Assembly: GCF_034702125.1 (NCBI RefSeq)
Contig: NC_085857.1
Location: forward strand, 57,486,426-57,550,425
Source of the DNA: Engraulis encrasicolus
Lineage: Eukaryota; Chordata; Actinopteri; Clupeiformes; Engraulidae
DNA length: 64,000 nucleotides
Reading direction: 5' to 3'
The translations under genes were made by a program, and so were the position numbers. A model generated the notes under the pieces. It did not search any database. It was not told the DNA's origin and was given only the letters and a program-made list of their open reading frames with translations. How positions within the stretch are numbered: position 1 is the first letter of the stretch; each line of letters starts with the position of its first letter. Positions 1 through 9,206 of the stretch are shown one piece after another.

Positions 1-152
1 CTCTCTTGTCGCGGCCGGTGTATTTGCCCGGTTAATCTGTACCAAGCCGGCTTTAATATACTCGCATTCACCCTTTACATGTGTAGCAGAGTGGTGTTTA
101 CCAAGAGTTCAAACTTTTACTCTATCAGGTTTTAAAAGGTAACTACGCCAGT
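1..152. repeat. Direct repeat, copy 1 (partner at 5310-5461)
   Basis: This stretch recurs almost unchanged at 5310-5461, with only a few substitutions. Here it ends exactly where the hAT-like terminus starts at 153. At the other copy it continues into different sequence. The two copies are about 5.3 kb apart in the same orientation. This could be a dispersed repeat or a duplication boundary. No protein is encoded. Confidence 0.8.
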
Positions 153-680
153 CAGGGCTGGACTGGCAATCTGGCAAACCGGGCAAAATCCCGGTGGGCC
201 GACGCCCCTAGAGGGCCGGTGATGTCGGTTTTTAAAAATAATTGTTATTAATGTTTAAAAAAAAATGTGACCGGCGGCCCACAATTTCGTGCTGACGGCC
301 CTCGGCCCTCCTCCAATGACATCAGCCCACACATAAAGGGGGTAGAGGGAGGGGGTGTCCCATTGGTGCATCTGAGTCGGACTTAACTATTAATTGCGGC
401 CCCACCCCTACCCTGCATTACGCGCGCACATTTGAGACACAAGCGATGGAGAGACGAAAACTAAAAGGTGGTGTGGAAAAGCTTGCGGAAAAGGGATAAC
501 AAAAACTTGCAGCAGAGGCAAGATAATGTGTTCACGCATGTAGTGTTGTAGCAGCAGGAGAGGGACAACAACTTCTGTATGTTGGAAGTGAAGGAGCAGG
601 CTAGGAGACAGCAGGTGGAAGCGGCTGTAGCCTCTACGAGCCCTGACAGGTATGAGTCAAGTCAAGATCTGTTCTTTCAA
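153..680 (+). mobile_element. hAT-type element, 5' end with transposase N-terminal remnant
   Basis: The segment opens with a terminus beginning CAGGGCTGGACTGGCAA, typical of a vertebrate hAT family. A start codon follows at 446 with the peptide MERRKLKGGVEKL. This is the basic N-terminus common in fish hAT transposases of the TTF/zinc finger MYM-like type. The frame meets stop codons within about 20 residues and again soon after, so the gene is dead. No hAT catalytic region follows. The 3' limit is uncertain. The family assignment is from recalled similarity. Confidence 0.6.
446..530 (+). pseudogene. hAT transposase N-terminal fragment
   Basis: Translation from the ATG at 446 gives a Lys/Arg-rich start like the first residues of fish hAT transposases, followed by in-frame stops. 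Only the extreme N-terminus is recognisable. The BED/TTF zinc finger and the catalytic domain are missing. It is not expected to make a product. Confidence 0.5.
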
Positions 681-1160
681 ACTTTAGGATACTCCATGCC
701 TCTCCCCACCTCTCACTTCAGCATTAAACATTAATATTAAATAGACCATTAATTTCCACCACCATAAGTGTGCTTGAGTGCTTTGACTCACGGACATAGG
801 CAATTGAGAAGACAAACATTCCATACACCAAACCACTGACGTGAATAATATTAACAATATAGTAGCCACGGCAGTGTGCCAAATGTATAGCATTAAATGG
901 AACACCAGTGGTGTTGTTCTAAAGCATTCCGTGTACCAAATGCGTTTCGAAGACTGTCAAACTCGTGCCTACTCTCGCTAAATATTCAGCGATCGTTTGC
1001 GTAATCACATTTACCACGCAGTGAAAATGTCCATAGGCTATGTCGTGTAACGTTTGTCGCGTCTCGCGTGTGGAAAAGATTTGGCAAACTGATTTTTAAA
1101 AAAAATTGTAACTCCTCTTGGAACACAATCAAACCATATTCTGTAGGTAAAGACCTAGCA

Positions 1161-1161
<1 letters not shown>
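681..1161. other. Unannotated AT-rich stretch
   Basis: I see no coding similarity or repeat structure here. The short open frames have no recognisable domain. Confidence 0.4.

Positions 1162-1218
<57 letters not shown>
1162..1218. repeat. (CT)n microsatellite
   Basis: An almost pure CT dinucleotide run of about 57 bases. It gives a meaningless Leu-Ser translation. Confidence 0.97.
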
Positions 1219-1221
<3 letters not shown>

Positions 1222-1541
1222 TGTTATTTTATCCAGGACAATTAGAAATGATAAATGATTGAAGAATTTCTTTTGAATAAGCTTTTGATACACTTTTATC
1301 TGTAGACTATTTTATATGTAGCCTACCACTTTCAGCACTGCTCATTTTGAAACTTCAGTATGTTAATGCTTTCTTAACATATTTGACACACTAAATCATT
1401 GTGGTGATAGGCTACAGTTCATGATTTTCTTTCATCATTCAAGCTATTAAAGTAGCTTCCTTATGCAATGAGAGATGCATTTTGATAACAGGAAATTAAC
1501 CCCTCTTCTAATGCACCTGTTAGAAGAACATTTCCAAGTAA
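1219..1541. other. Unannotated AT-rich stretch
   Basis: AT-rich DNA between the CT microsatellite and the assembly gap. No gene, repeat structure or family resemblance is visible. Confidence 0.4.
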
Positions 1542-1641
1542 NNNNNNNNNNNNNNNNNNNNNNNNNNNNNNNNNNNNNNNNNNNNNNNNNNNNNNNNNNN
1601 NNNNNNNNNNNNNNNNNNNNNNNNNNNNNNNNNNNNNNNNN
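1542..1641. other. Assembly gap (100 Ns)
   Basis: Exactly 100 Ns, the conventional size for a gap of unknown length. Distances across it are therefore unreliable. It lies 420 bases left of the large palindrome, a structure that also makes assembly difficult. Confidence 0.99.
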
Positions 1642-1673
1642 AACTAAGCCATGACCTATGTATTCCCCCTGTT

Positions 1674-1830
1674 CCGTGTATTATGGCAGGACATAAGAAA
1701 GCCATACATAATCCAGTGTATTGGCTTTCTGGACATACACCATAACTAGCCATATATCCCCCCCACCTCCGTACCCGCCCCTTTTAGAGTATTTTGGCAG
1801 GACATAATAAAGCCATAATTAAGCCAGAAT
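1674..1830. repeat. Short direct repeat, two units of about 45 bp
   Basis: The motif TTGGCAGGACATAA and its surroundings (1674-1720) recur with changes at 1785-1830. No coding potential is seen. The remaining DNA up to 2061 shows nothing recognisable. Confidence 0.5.
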
Positions 1831-2850
1831 CCATTCATGGCAATCCATACAAATACCAAAACTTGACCAAAATTGAATGGCTTTCAAAGGTTTGAATTGC
1901 TTGAAGAAGGTCAGTAGACAGAAATGTTGCAGTAAACCATGCAAATGTGAACAGCGTGCGGAAGCTTTCTTTGCTTTAACATTGGTGAACTAGGGGTTCC
2001 ACGCCTACGCACCTGACCAAGGAGGTGTGCAAGAATTCTTCACTTACTAAATCCCCTAAAAGGGTCATTTCACGTGAAATCAGACACTTTGGGACCCGAC
2101 CGACCCGGATTTCGATCATACTTGGTGTGCCTTTTCAGTAGCAAGGTAGCACCCCAGAACTGCATTGGTTTGAATCTGACACTAATATTAAGGGAGAAAC
2201 AGACTAGGAAAGGTTCACATGTGAGGGTAGGACACTATACATTCAGCCTTGAATATATCAGTCAGTGTTAGTCACAAAAAGATGCCTGTGGTGTTGTTTG
2301 AAAGCTCTTTTCTGGCTCTACATAGTACACAATCACCTTGGAATACAACTACTCTCAGAATATGAATTATGATAAATTGAAAAATTAAAAATTGAATATC
2401 TAAAAAACTCATATTTCAAAATGGCCAGTTCCTTGTCCAAACGTAGCCGGCAATGTCATGAGCAGCACCTAAAATGCTGGTGTTCGGTTTGTTATTAATT
2501 TCAGAGAGAAGTTGACTCACAAATATGGCATCATACAGACCACTTACTAATAATATGGTAATACCATAGTAGCATCACATGACAAAACAAAAACAAAACA
2601 AAAATGGTCAGTGTCCATGGTCCCAGGTTTCAGAAACTAAGGCAGATGTCCATTTATACACACCAAATGATGATATGTGAATGTTTGAACATTCCTTCTC
2701 TGTGTACCTGTGCCATCTTCCCTTTACCGTACTTTAAAGAGATAATCAATGGCTACACTCTCATTTTGTACTCTACCAGTGCATTTGAAGCAGCAGCTGT
2801 GTCTTTTGTAGATAATGTATAAGTACGTCCCGTTGCAGTTACAGGTTCCA

Positions 2851-3390
2851 CTACCAGAAGCACATCCTGATGATCCATGACAGTCTATCTGGTCTGAAGG
2901 GAAAAGTGAAGGATGGAGATGGCCCATGAGGATGCAGGAAGTTCAGTTTCACCTCTCCAGTGCTCGGCATACATTCCTCAGCACATGCTAGCCACCAGTT
3001 GCCATCATATACAGCTACAACATACCCTTTGATGCTTGAAAATGTAACACATTCCTTTACTGAGCTCACTCTTTCAACTCTGCCTTCTCTGAATGCTCAA
3101 AATGGCCTAACTTCCACTGTGTCCATTGACAATGGGCAGAAGCTGTGTAGTTTTTGAGTACCTGGAATAGTTCTTGCAGATTCAAACCTTTTCAGCAGGT
3201 TCTCAGCTTCATGATGGTACATCTCTGTTGTGGCAAACTGGCAATGGATGTTCTTGACATTATCCTTGACAAATTCAAACAGTTGGTATGGCGTTATAAT
3301 TTAATTGTCAATAGGACGTTGCAGACTTGCTCGTGCAGCAAGCCATTTAACTGTCCCTCCAACGCCATCACATGGACCTTTGCCATGTGA
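2851..3390 (-). pseudogene. Transposon-derived gene, 3' part (left-arm copy)
   Basis: On the minus strand, entering from the palindrome centre, the translation reads GKGPCDGVGGTVK, then ALARASL-like residues and a stop. An open stretch PYQLFEFVKDNVKN to VEVRPF follows. After another stop comes GYVVAVYDGNWWLA with LNFLHPHGPSPSFTFP. These blocks occur in that order in C-terminal regions of uncharacterised, probably transposon-derived fish proteins; the last block resembles a small Tudor-like barrel. Stops and frame changes make this copy non-functional. Only this copy keeps the upstream GGTVK block, so the minus strand probably holds the ancestral orientation. Confidence 0.55.
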
Positions 3391-3483
3391 TGTGGCAAAA
3401 AGTGCCACTCTGCAGGTATGTGAAAATCTGCCTCGTGGTGGCACAAATTTGTTGTAATTTTAAGGTTCTTATATTGTGCAGGA

Positions 3484-3960
3484 AGTCTGCAACGTCCTAT
3501 TGACAATTAAATTGTAACGCCATACCAACTGTTTGAATTTGTCAAGGATAATGTCAAGAACATCCATTGCCAGTTTGCCACAACAGAGATGTACCATCAT
3601 GAAGCTGAGAACCTGTTGAAAAGGTTTGAATCTGCAAGAACTATTCCAGGTACTCAAAAACTACACAGCTTCTGCCCATTGTCAATGGACACAGTGGAAG
3701 TTAGGCCATTTTGAGCATTCAGAGAAGGCAGAGTTGAAAGAGTGAGCTCAGTAAAGGAATGTGTTACATTTTCAAGCATCAAAGGGTATGTTGTAGCTGT
3801 ATATGATGGCAACTGGTGGCTAGCATGTGCTGAGGAATGTATGCCGAGCACTGGAGAGGTGAAACTGAACTTCCTGCATCCTCATGGGCCATCTCCATCC
3901 TTCACTTTTCCCTTCAGACCAGATAGACTGTCATGGATCATCAGGATGTGCTTCTGGTAG
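3484..3960 (+). pseudogene. Transposon-derived gene, 3' part (right-arm copy)
   Basis: This is the inverted duplicate of the minus-strand pseudogene in the left arm. It shows the same blocks on the plus strand: a PYQLFEFVKDN segment, a stop after VEVRPF, then GYVVAVYDGNWWLA and FLHPHGPSPSF. It lacks the upstream GKGPCDGVGGTVK block, which lies only in the unique spacer. It is a truncated copy starting at the palindrome breakpoint. Confidence 0.55.
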
Positions 3961-4749
3961 TGGAACCTGTAACTGCAACGGGACGTACTTATACATTATC
4001 TACAAAAGACACAGCTGCTGCTTCAAATGCACTGGTAGAGTACAAAATGAGAGTGTAGCCATTGATTATCTCTTTAAAGTACGGTAAAGGGAAGATGGCA
4101 CAGGTACACAGAGAAGGAATGTTCAAACATTCACATATCATCATTTGGTGTGTATAAATGGACATCTGCCTTAGTTTCTGAAACCTGGGACCATGGACAC
4201 TGACCATTTTTGTTTTGTTTTTGTTTTGTCATGTGATGCTACTATGGTATTACCATATTATTAGTAAGTGGTCTGTATGATGCCATATTTGTGAGTCAAC
4301 TTCTCTCTGAAATGAATAACAAACCGAACACCAGCATTTGAGGTGTTGCTCATGACATTGCCGGCTACGTTTGGACAAGGAACTGGCCATTTTAAAATAT
4401 GAGTTTTTTAGATATTCAATTTTTAATTTTTCAATTTATCATAATTCATATTCTGAGAGTAGTTGTATTCCAATGTGATTGTGTACTATGTAGAGCCAGA
4501 AAAGAGCTTTCAAACAACACCACAGGCATCTTTTTGTGACTAACACTGACTGATATATTCAAGGCTGAATGTATAGTGTCCTACCCTCACATGTGAACCT
4601 TTCCTAGTCTGTTTCTCCCTTAATATTAGTGTCAGATTCAAACCAATGCAGTTCTGGGGTGCTACCTTGCTACTGAAAAGGCACACCAAGTATGATTGAA
4701 ATCCGGGTCGGTCGGGTCCCAAAGTGTCTGATTTCACGTGAAATGACCC

Positions 4750-5309
4750 AAAAGGGAAATTTTCAAACCAGAATTCTGAAAGGAAACATTCGTTTTTGTT
4801 AAAAAAAACTGATGTGTGTTGTGTTGTGTTGTGTGCTGTGCTTGGAATAACAGTGTTACTAACGGAGCCATATTTTGGGTAACGGAATAATTACTTAATT
4901 ACTCTATGCATAAGCGTATCGCGGTTACCATTACTCAGGAAGTAGGTGACGCCTTACTTTGATAAAAATGCGGCACCAGTGTGCCCCAGGTGCTGACAAA
5001 ATTTAGGAGCAAATAGCAATACTGCGTCGCATAACCGGGCGAATAGACTGGCCGAGGCGTGATTGAAGCAACAGGGAATCGCTTCTGTGCAGCAGCAAGC
5101 GATACGAGCGGTTGAAGCGACTAGAGTATATCCGTTAAAAGCAGAACGCAAGCATTCAAACATTACCATTGGCTGTGGTCACTGACCTCTATACAGTCAT
5201 TGGCTGTCCCTTCTTGTCGCTGAACTCGTTTGCATAACATTCCCAGGGGTTCAACTTCAAACTGTCGCTCTCGCCGTGCGAATCGCCTCCAGAATCGCTT
5301 TTGTCGCCT
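4750..5309. other. Unannotated stretch with a repeat-like TAACGGAATAATTAC segment
   Basis: A segment at about 4845-4940 reads like the TAACGGAATAATTAC ends of dispersed fish elements also seen near 9040-9165 and 42245-42395. The remainder to 5309 is moderately CpG-rich, with no domain in any frame. Confidence 0.35.
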
Positions 5310-5461
5310 CTCTCTTGTCACGGCCGGTGTATTTGCCCGTTTAATCTGTACCAAGCCGGCTTTAATATACTCGCATTCACCCTTTGCATGTGTAGCAGAG
5401 TGGTGTTTACCAAGAGTTCAAACTTTTACACTATCAGGTTTTAAAAGGTAACTACGCCAGT
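5310..5461. repeat. Direct repeat, copy 2 (partner at 1-152)
   Basis: Nearly identical to the first 152 bases of the window, including the segment reading TTTAATATACTCGCATTCAC. The match ends at 5461, at the same base where copy 1 is interrupted by the hAT terminus. Confidence 0.8.
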
Positions 5462-5905
5462 CTCATTAAAGGGTGAGACAACCCAGATGTTAAAACACAA
5501 TTTTCCCCGACAGGTTCTAGATGACAAAGGATGACACAGCTGTTGCACATACAATAGTTTTTTTATTTTCTTCTGCTTTCAGTCTTATATACAGTCCCAG
5601 GAAAAAGTTTGTACACCCTTTGAAATTTCTTACATTTCTGTTAAAATTGATCATAAAACATGGTCTGATCTTCCCGGAAATCTCAAGAAGGAACAATCAG
5701 AGTCTGCTTTAATTAATTCCACCCAAACATTTACATGTTATCATATTTTTATTGATCATAAGGCCATAACATTCACAGGAGAGCAGGGCATAAGTAAGTA
5801 CACCCTTGCATTAAGTAGGTTTTAACCCTCAGTTAGTTGCAATATCATCAACCAGACTTGTCCTGTAGTTGCAGATCAGATTAACAAAACAATCTGTTTT
5901 GTATC

Positions 5906-6251
5906 TTGTCTCCCTCTTCTTTAGAGAACTGCCTCTCGTCAGCAAGGTTTGTGGGATGTCTGGAGTGCATAGCTTTCTTGACTTCATGCCATATAATCTC
6001 AATTGTTTTTTGTCAGGGCTTTGACTGGGCTATTTCAGAATGTGTATTTCATTATTATGAAGCCATTCTAAAGTTGATTTGCTTCTAAAGTATGGGTTGT
6101 TGTCACATTGCAGGACCCATACTCTTGTGTGCTTCAACTGTGTGACAGACTTCCTCAAGTTTTTTCTGTAAAATATCACAATAAACTTGAGTTCATTGTT
6201 CCACTGATAATAGCAAACTGTCAAGGGCCTGAGGCAGCAAGGTAGCCGCAT
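5906..6251 (-). pseudogene. Tc1-like transposase C-terminus, inverted duplicate
   Basis: This minus-strand mirror of the pseudogene ending near 6960 shares the peptides WVLQCDNNPYF and STLEWLHNNEIH. It differs from the other arm by scattered substitutions and a 25-bp indel, so the inverted duplication is not recent. Confidence 0.7.
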
Positions 6252-6354
6252 ATAATGATGCTCCCGCCACCATACTCAGAACAGGAGATGTAACCAAGAA
6301 TAGCTAAAAATGGGATTCATTCTGCCAATATAAAATTAATGGGGTTTCTGTCCA

Positions 6355-6960
6355 AAAAAATATTGCTGCACCTTTGAGGTTTGCGAAAAAGCATTTATAT
6401 GCTTCATAAAATTACTGCAAAATATTCTGTAGACCAACGTTGAAACCAAAGTTGAATTGTTCAGGGGAACACACAATGTCATGTTTGGAGGAGAACTGGA
6501 GAACCACACCTTCACCAAAACATCATCTCCACCTTTGAGTATGGTGGCGGGAGCATCATTATATGCGGCTACCTTGCTGCCTCAGGCCCTTGACAGTTTG
6601 CTATTATCAGTGGAACAATGAACTCAGAAGTTTATCGAGTCTGTCACACAGTTGAAGCACACAAGAGGATGGGTGCTGAAATGTGACAATAACCCATACT
6701 TTAGAAGCAAATCGACTTTAGAATGGCTTCATAATAATGAAATACACATTCTGGAATAGCCCAGTCAAAGCCCTGACAAAAAACAATTGAGATTATATGG
6801 CATGAAGTCAAGAAAGCTATGCACTCCAGACATCCCACAAACCTTGCTGACGAGAGGCAGTTTTCTAAAGAAGAGGGAGACCAGATACATCCAGATTGTT
6901 TTGTTAATCTGACCTGCAACTACAGGAAACATCTGGTTGAGGTTATTGCGACTAATTTAG
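6355..6960 (+). pseudogene. Tc1-like transposase, C-terminal part
   Basis: In order on the plus strand, across several frames, I read LHLRFAKKHL, a tract matching Tc1 middle regions, MVAGAS (the usual GGGSVMVWG region), WVLKCDNNP (the DxDP-like QQDNDPKH region), STLEWLHNNEI, then PSQSPD and IEIIWHEVKKA (the SPDLNPIEnlW hallmark). Stops and shifts break it repeatedly, and the final QDN-type motif has drifted. A second copy of the C-terminal part runs on the minus strand within 5906-6251. Confidence 0.75.
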
Positions 6961-7198
6961 GGTTAAAACCTATTGAATGCAAGGGTGTACTTACTTATGC
7001 CTTGCTGTCCTGTGAATGTTTACATCTTATGGCCAATGAAAATATGAAAACTTGTAAATGTTTGGGTTGAATTAGTTAAAGCAGACTCTGGTTGTTCCTT
7101 CTTGTGATTTCCGGGAAGATAAGACCATGTTTTATGACCAATTTTGACAGAAAGGTAAGAAATTTCAAAGGGTGTACAAACTTTTTCCTGGGACTGTA

Positions 7199-8367
7199 TA
7201 TTAAAAATGTGCAGGCAGTTCAGTTGAGTTTATATACACAGAGTTTTAACTCCACTGAAGTCAATACAGATGGATATCGTGAAACCGTGATGGTTGAAGT
7301 GCGAGAGCACTAAGTAGGCTAGTACAGCAGGTATTTTACTGAGTGTTACCTACACATTACACTGTGAATACAAAAGAACACTGCAATCAAAACACACAAA
7401 ACATAATCAAAATAACAAAAAGAAGTCACAGCACACAGAAATGATTCACAGTGAAGAGGTAGTCCCTATGTTTATCAAATCAGGCCTCTTGGCCGAGGGT
7501 TTACTATACCACTCAGGGGATCTACACCTCACCAATACGTTTATACGATAATACTACTAATCTCAACCGGCCAGTCTCCAATCACTCATCCCTTCTCCAA
7601 AGGGGTGGGAGATTGGAGCTGACCGTGTCAGACCGTATGGCTGAAAGACGAAGTACGCGCACCTGCGCAGAGAACAACAACAACCTGCCACAACTAAGAG
7701 AGCTCGTGGTGGTAAAAGGCAAAATAACAAACACAAACACCGGGAAGGGACGGCTGCGTCCCCCCACCCCAGTCCATTGACAATATGTGCTCAACCTAGA
7801 AAGCACAAGACAGACTGGGTTAATGCCATTATCAATGTGCAAGTTGTGGCGTGAAAGCCACAGGCACAGAGTGACGGTAAATTAGAAATTACCTGAAGTT
7901 GCAACTGGGAAGCACCGGAACGAGCCTGCAAGCCTACGGTTGACCCTCGCTTCAGGTTCCGACCATGCAATGCTGCAGTGAAACAACATCACGTTAGCCA
8001 CAGTACAAACATAATTGAGTATCGCCAGGTGCACAGTGCAGAAGGTCTTACCTTCAGGCCGGTTAGGCTACATGCAGCAACCTGGCGTGCGCATTTCAGC
8101 TGCGCTCTAGTACGCGCTCCAGTATGGGTCCAAAACACAAACCCATCACCCACTGCGCCCAGCGTACATGGATTCACCAAGCGCCAACCGGTACTGAGGT
8201 TAGCCACACCTGGCTAACAGCCAACATAGTAGGCAATTTATACTAACCGGAAGGGTTCCGCCCTCGCCCACACGGGCATCTGTTTTCAATTACAACATGC
8301 ACACTCACAGGGGACCTAATCCAACCTGTTACACATGCATGTCAACAAAATCGCTTATAATGATTTG

Positions 8368-8369
<2 letters not shown>
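7199..8369. other. Unannotated stretch, partly CpG-rich
   Basis: No domain is recognised. From about 7560 to 8280 the DNA is richer in G+C and CpG than its surroundings and has frames of 70-86 codons on both strands with no known motif. It could be a degraded repeat or a promoter-like segment for zinc-finger exons A and B, but nothing in it proves that. Confidence 0.3.
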
Positions 8370-8419
<50 letters not shown>

Positions 8420-8420
8420 A
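8370..8420. repeat. (CA)n microsatellite
   Basis: A CA dinucleotide run of about 43 bases followed by a short imperfect continuation. Confidence 0.95.
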
Positions 8421-9035
8421 TACAGAGATGGTCAAGAGACAGCAGCATCAAGCAGGAAATTGCATTTTCCAACCGGAATTTCACAGCATAAGTAGTTGAA
8501 GTCAAAGGCAATAATGTTTATGGTCAATGTAAACGGTGCCCTCGAAACAAACATTTGTACGTATGTGTAATGAGCTCCAATTTGATGAATCAACTCACGG
8601 CGTCGCATGTAGGCAAATGGATCACAAACGTAACCCACTCCTTAGATGCAGCAGCTATTTTGAACTCTAGCGAAGAGGGAGTCGGAGCAGAGGAATGTCT
8701 TAAAGCTAGCCAAACATGATTTTTCAGGACAGACATTAGTGAGGCTGGGTTCAACAAAATAATCGGCAGGTATGTGGTTGAAAACATGCTGCCCCTATCC
8801 ACTGTGGAGGCAGCGTCATAGGGCTCTTGTGGCAAATGTAATAATTCTATCTCGTGGAAGAGAAATGAACACACCCTTTACTACAAGACGTTGCGATCTG
8901 GATTAACATTCACCATGAGTAGGCCTAGGTCAAGAAGATTGTAGCAAAAACCACAGCCAAAAGAACATCACAGATCAAGGATAAATACCCCATTTAGCTG
9001 TTTCTTTGATATTTTTAAGCAAAAAAAGTAACAAA
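8421..9035. other. Unannotated stretch
   Basis: No coding similarity or clear repeat structure was found. The minus-strand frame at 8590-8874 has no recognisable domain. Confidence 0.3.
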
Positions 9036-9165
9036 AAAAACCCCTTTCTGGTAACTAGTTACTTTTCTAGTGAAGTAACGCCGTTACTAACACAATTATT
9101 TTGTGGAGTAACTGGTACTTGTAATTATTTACTTTTTCAAAGTAAATTTCCCAGCTCTGGTTGTG
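9036..9165. repeat. Dispersed repeat end (GTTACTTTTC / GTAACGCCGTTACT type)
   Basis: This carries the GTAACTAGTTACTTTTCTAG and GTAACGCCGTTACTAA motifs found at the ends of an abundant group of fish non-autonomous DNA elements. A related end lies at 42245-42395. It sits in the intron just before zinc-finger exon A. Confidence 0.5.
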
Positions 9166-9206
9166 AATGAAATGCTATTTGGTAATGCCTCTCTGTCTTC
9201 TTGCAG

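Larger units (their letters stand above)
2062..4749. repeat. Large palindrome (1267-bp arms, 154-bp spacer)
   Basis: Arm 2062-3328 is the reverse complement of 3483-4749. Paired positions add to 6811 across the whole length, so no net indel separates the arms. Several scattered mismatches exist, for example near 2115/4696 and 2470-2510/4300-4341, so it is not one read simply mirrored. The unique centre is 3329-3482. The arms carry the 3' part of a transposon-like gene read toward the outer ends. It may be a young inverted duplication or an assembly fold-back. Identity looks close to 98-99% by eye. Confidence 0.95.
5592..7196. mobile_element. Tc1-like element rearranged into a snapback
   Basis: The ends read CAGTCCCAGGAAAAAGTTTG and its reverse complement and are flanked by TA dinucleotides, as expected for Tc1/mariner insertion. 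The inverted repeats run inward to about 6277 and from about 6537, roughly 670 bp per arm, because the 3' half including the transposase C-terminus is present twice, head to head. One arm has a 25-bp indel relative to the other. The middle 6280-6536 is single copy and holds the transposase middle region on the plus strand. The element cannot encode an intact transposase. Confidence 0.85.

Noticed and set aside
1162..1218. Leu-Ser repeat peptide
   Set aside because: It is only the translation of a CT microsatellite. The same applies to CA runs giving Thr-His peptides at 8370, 56017 and 58587.
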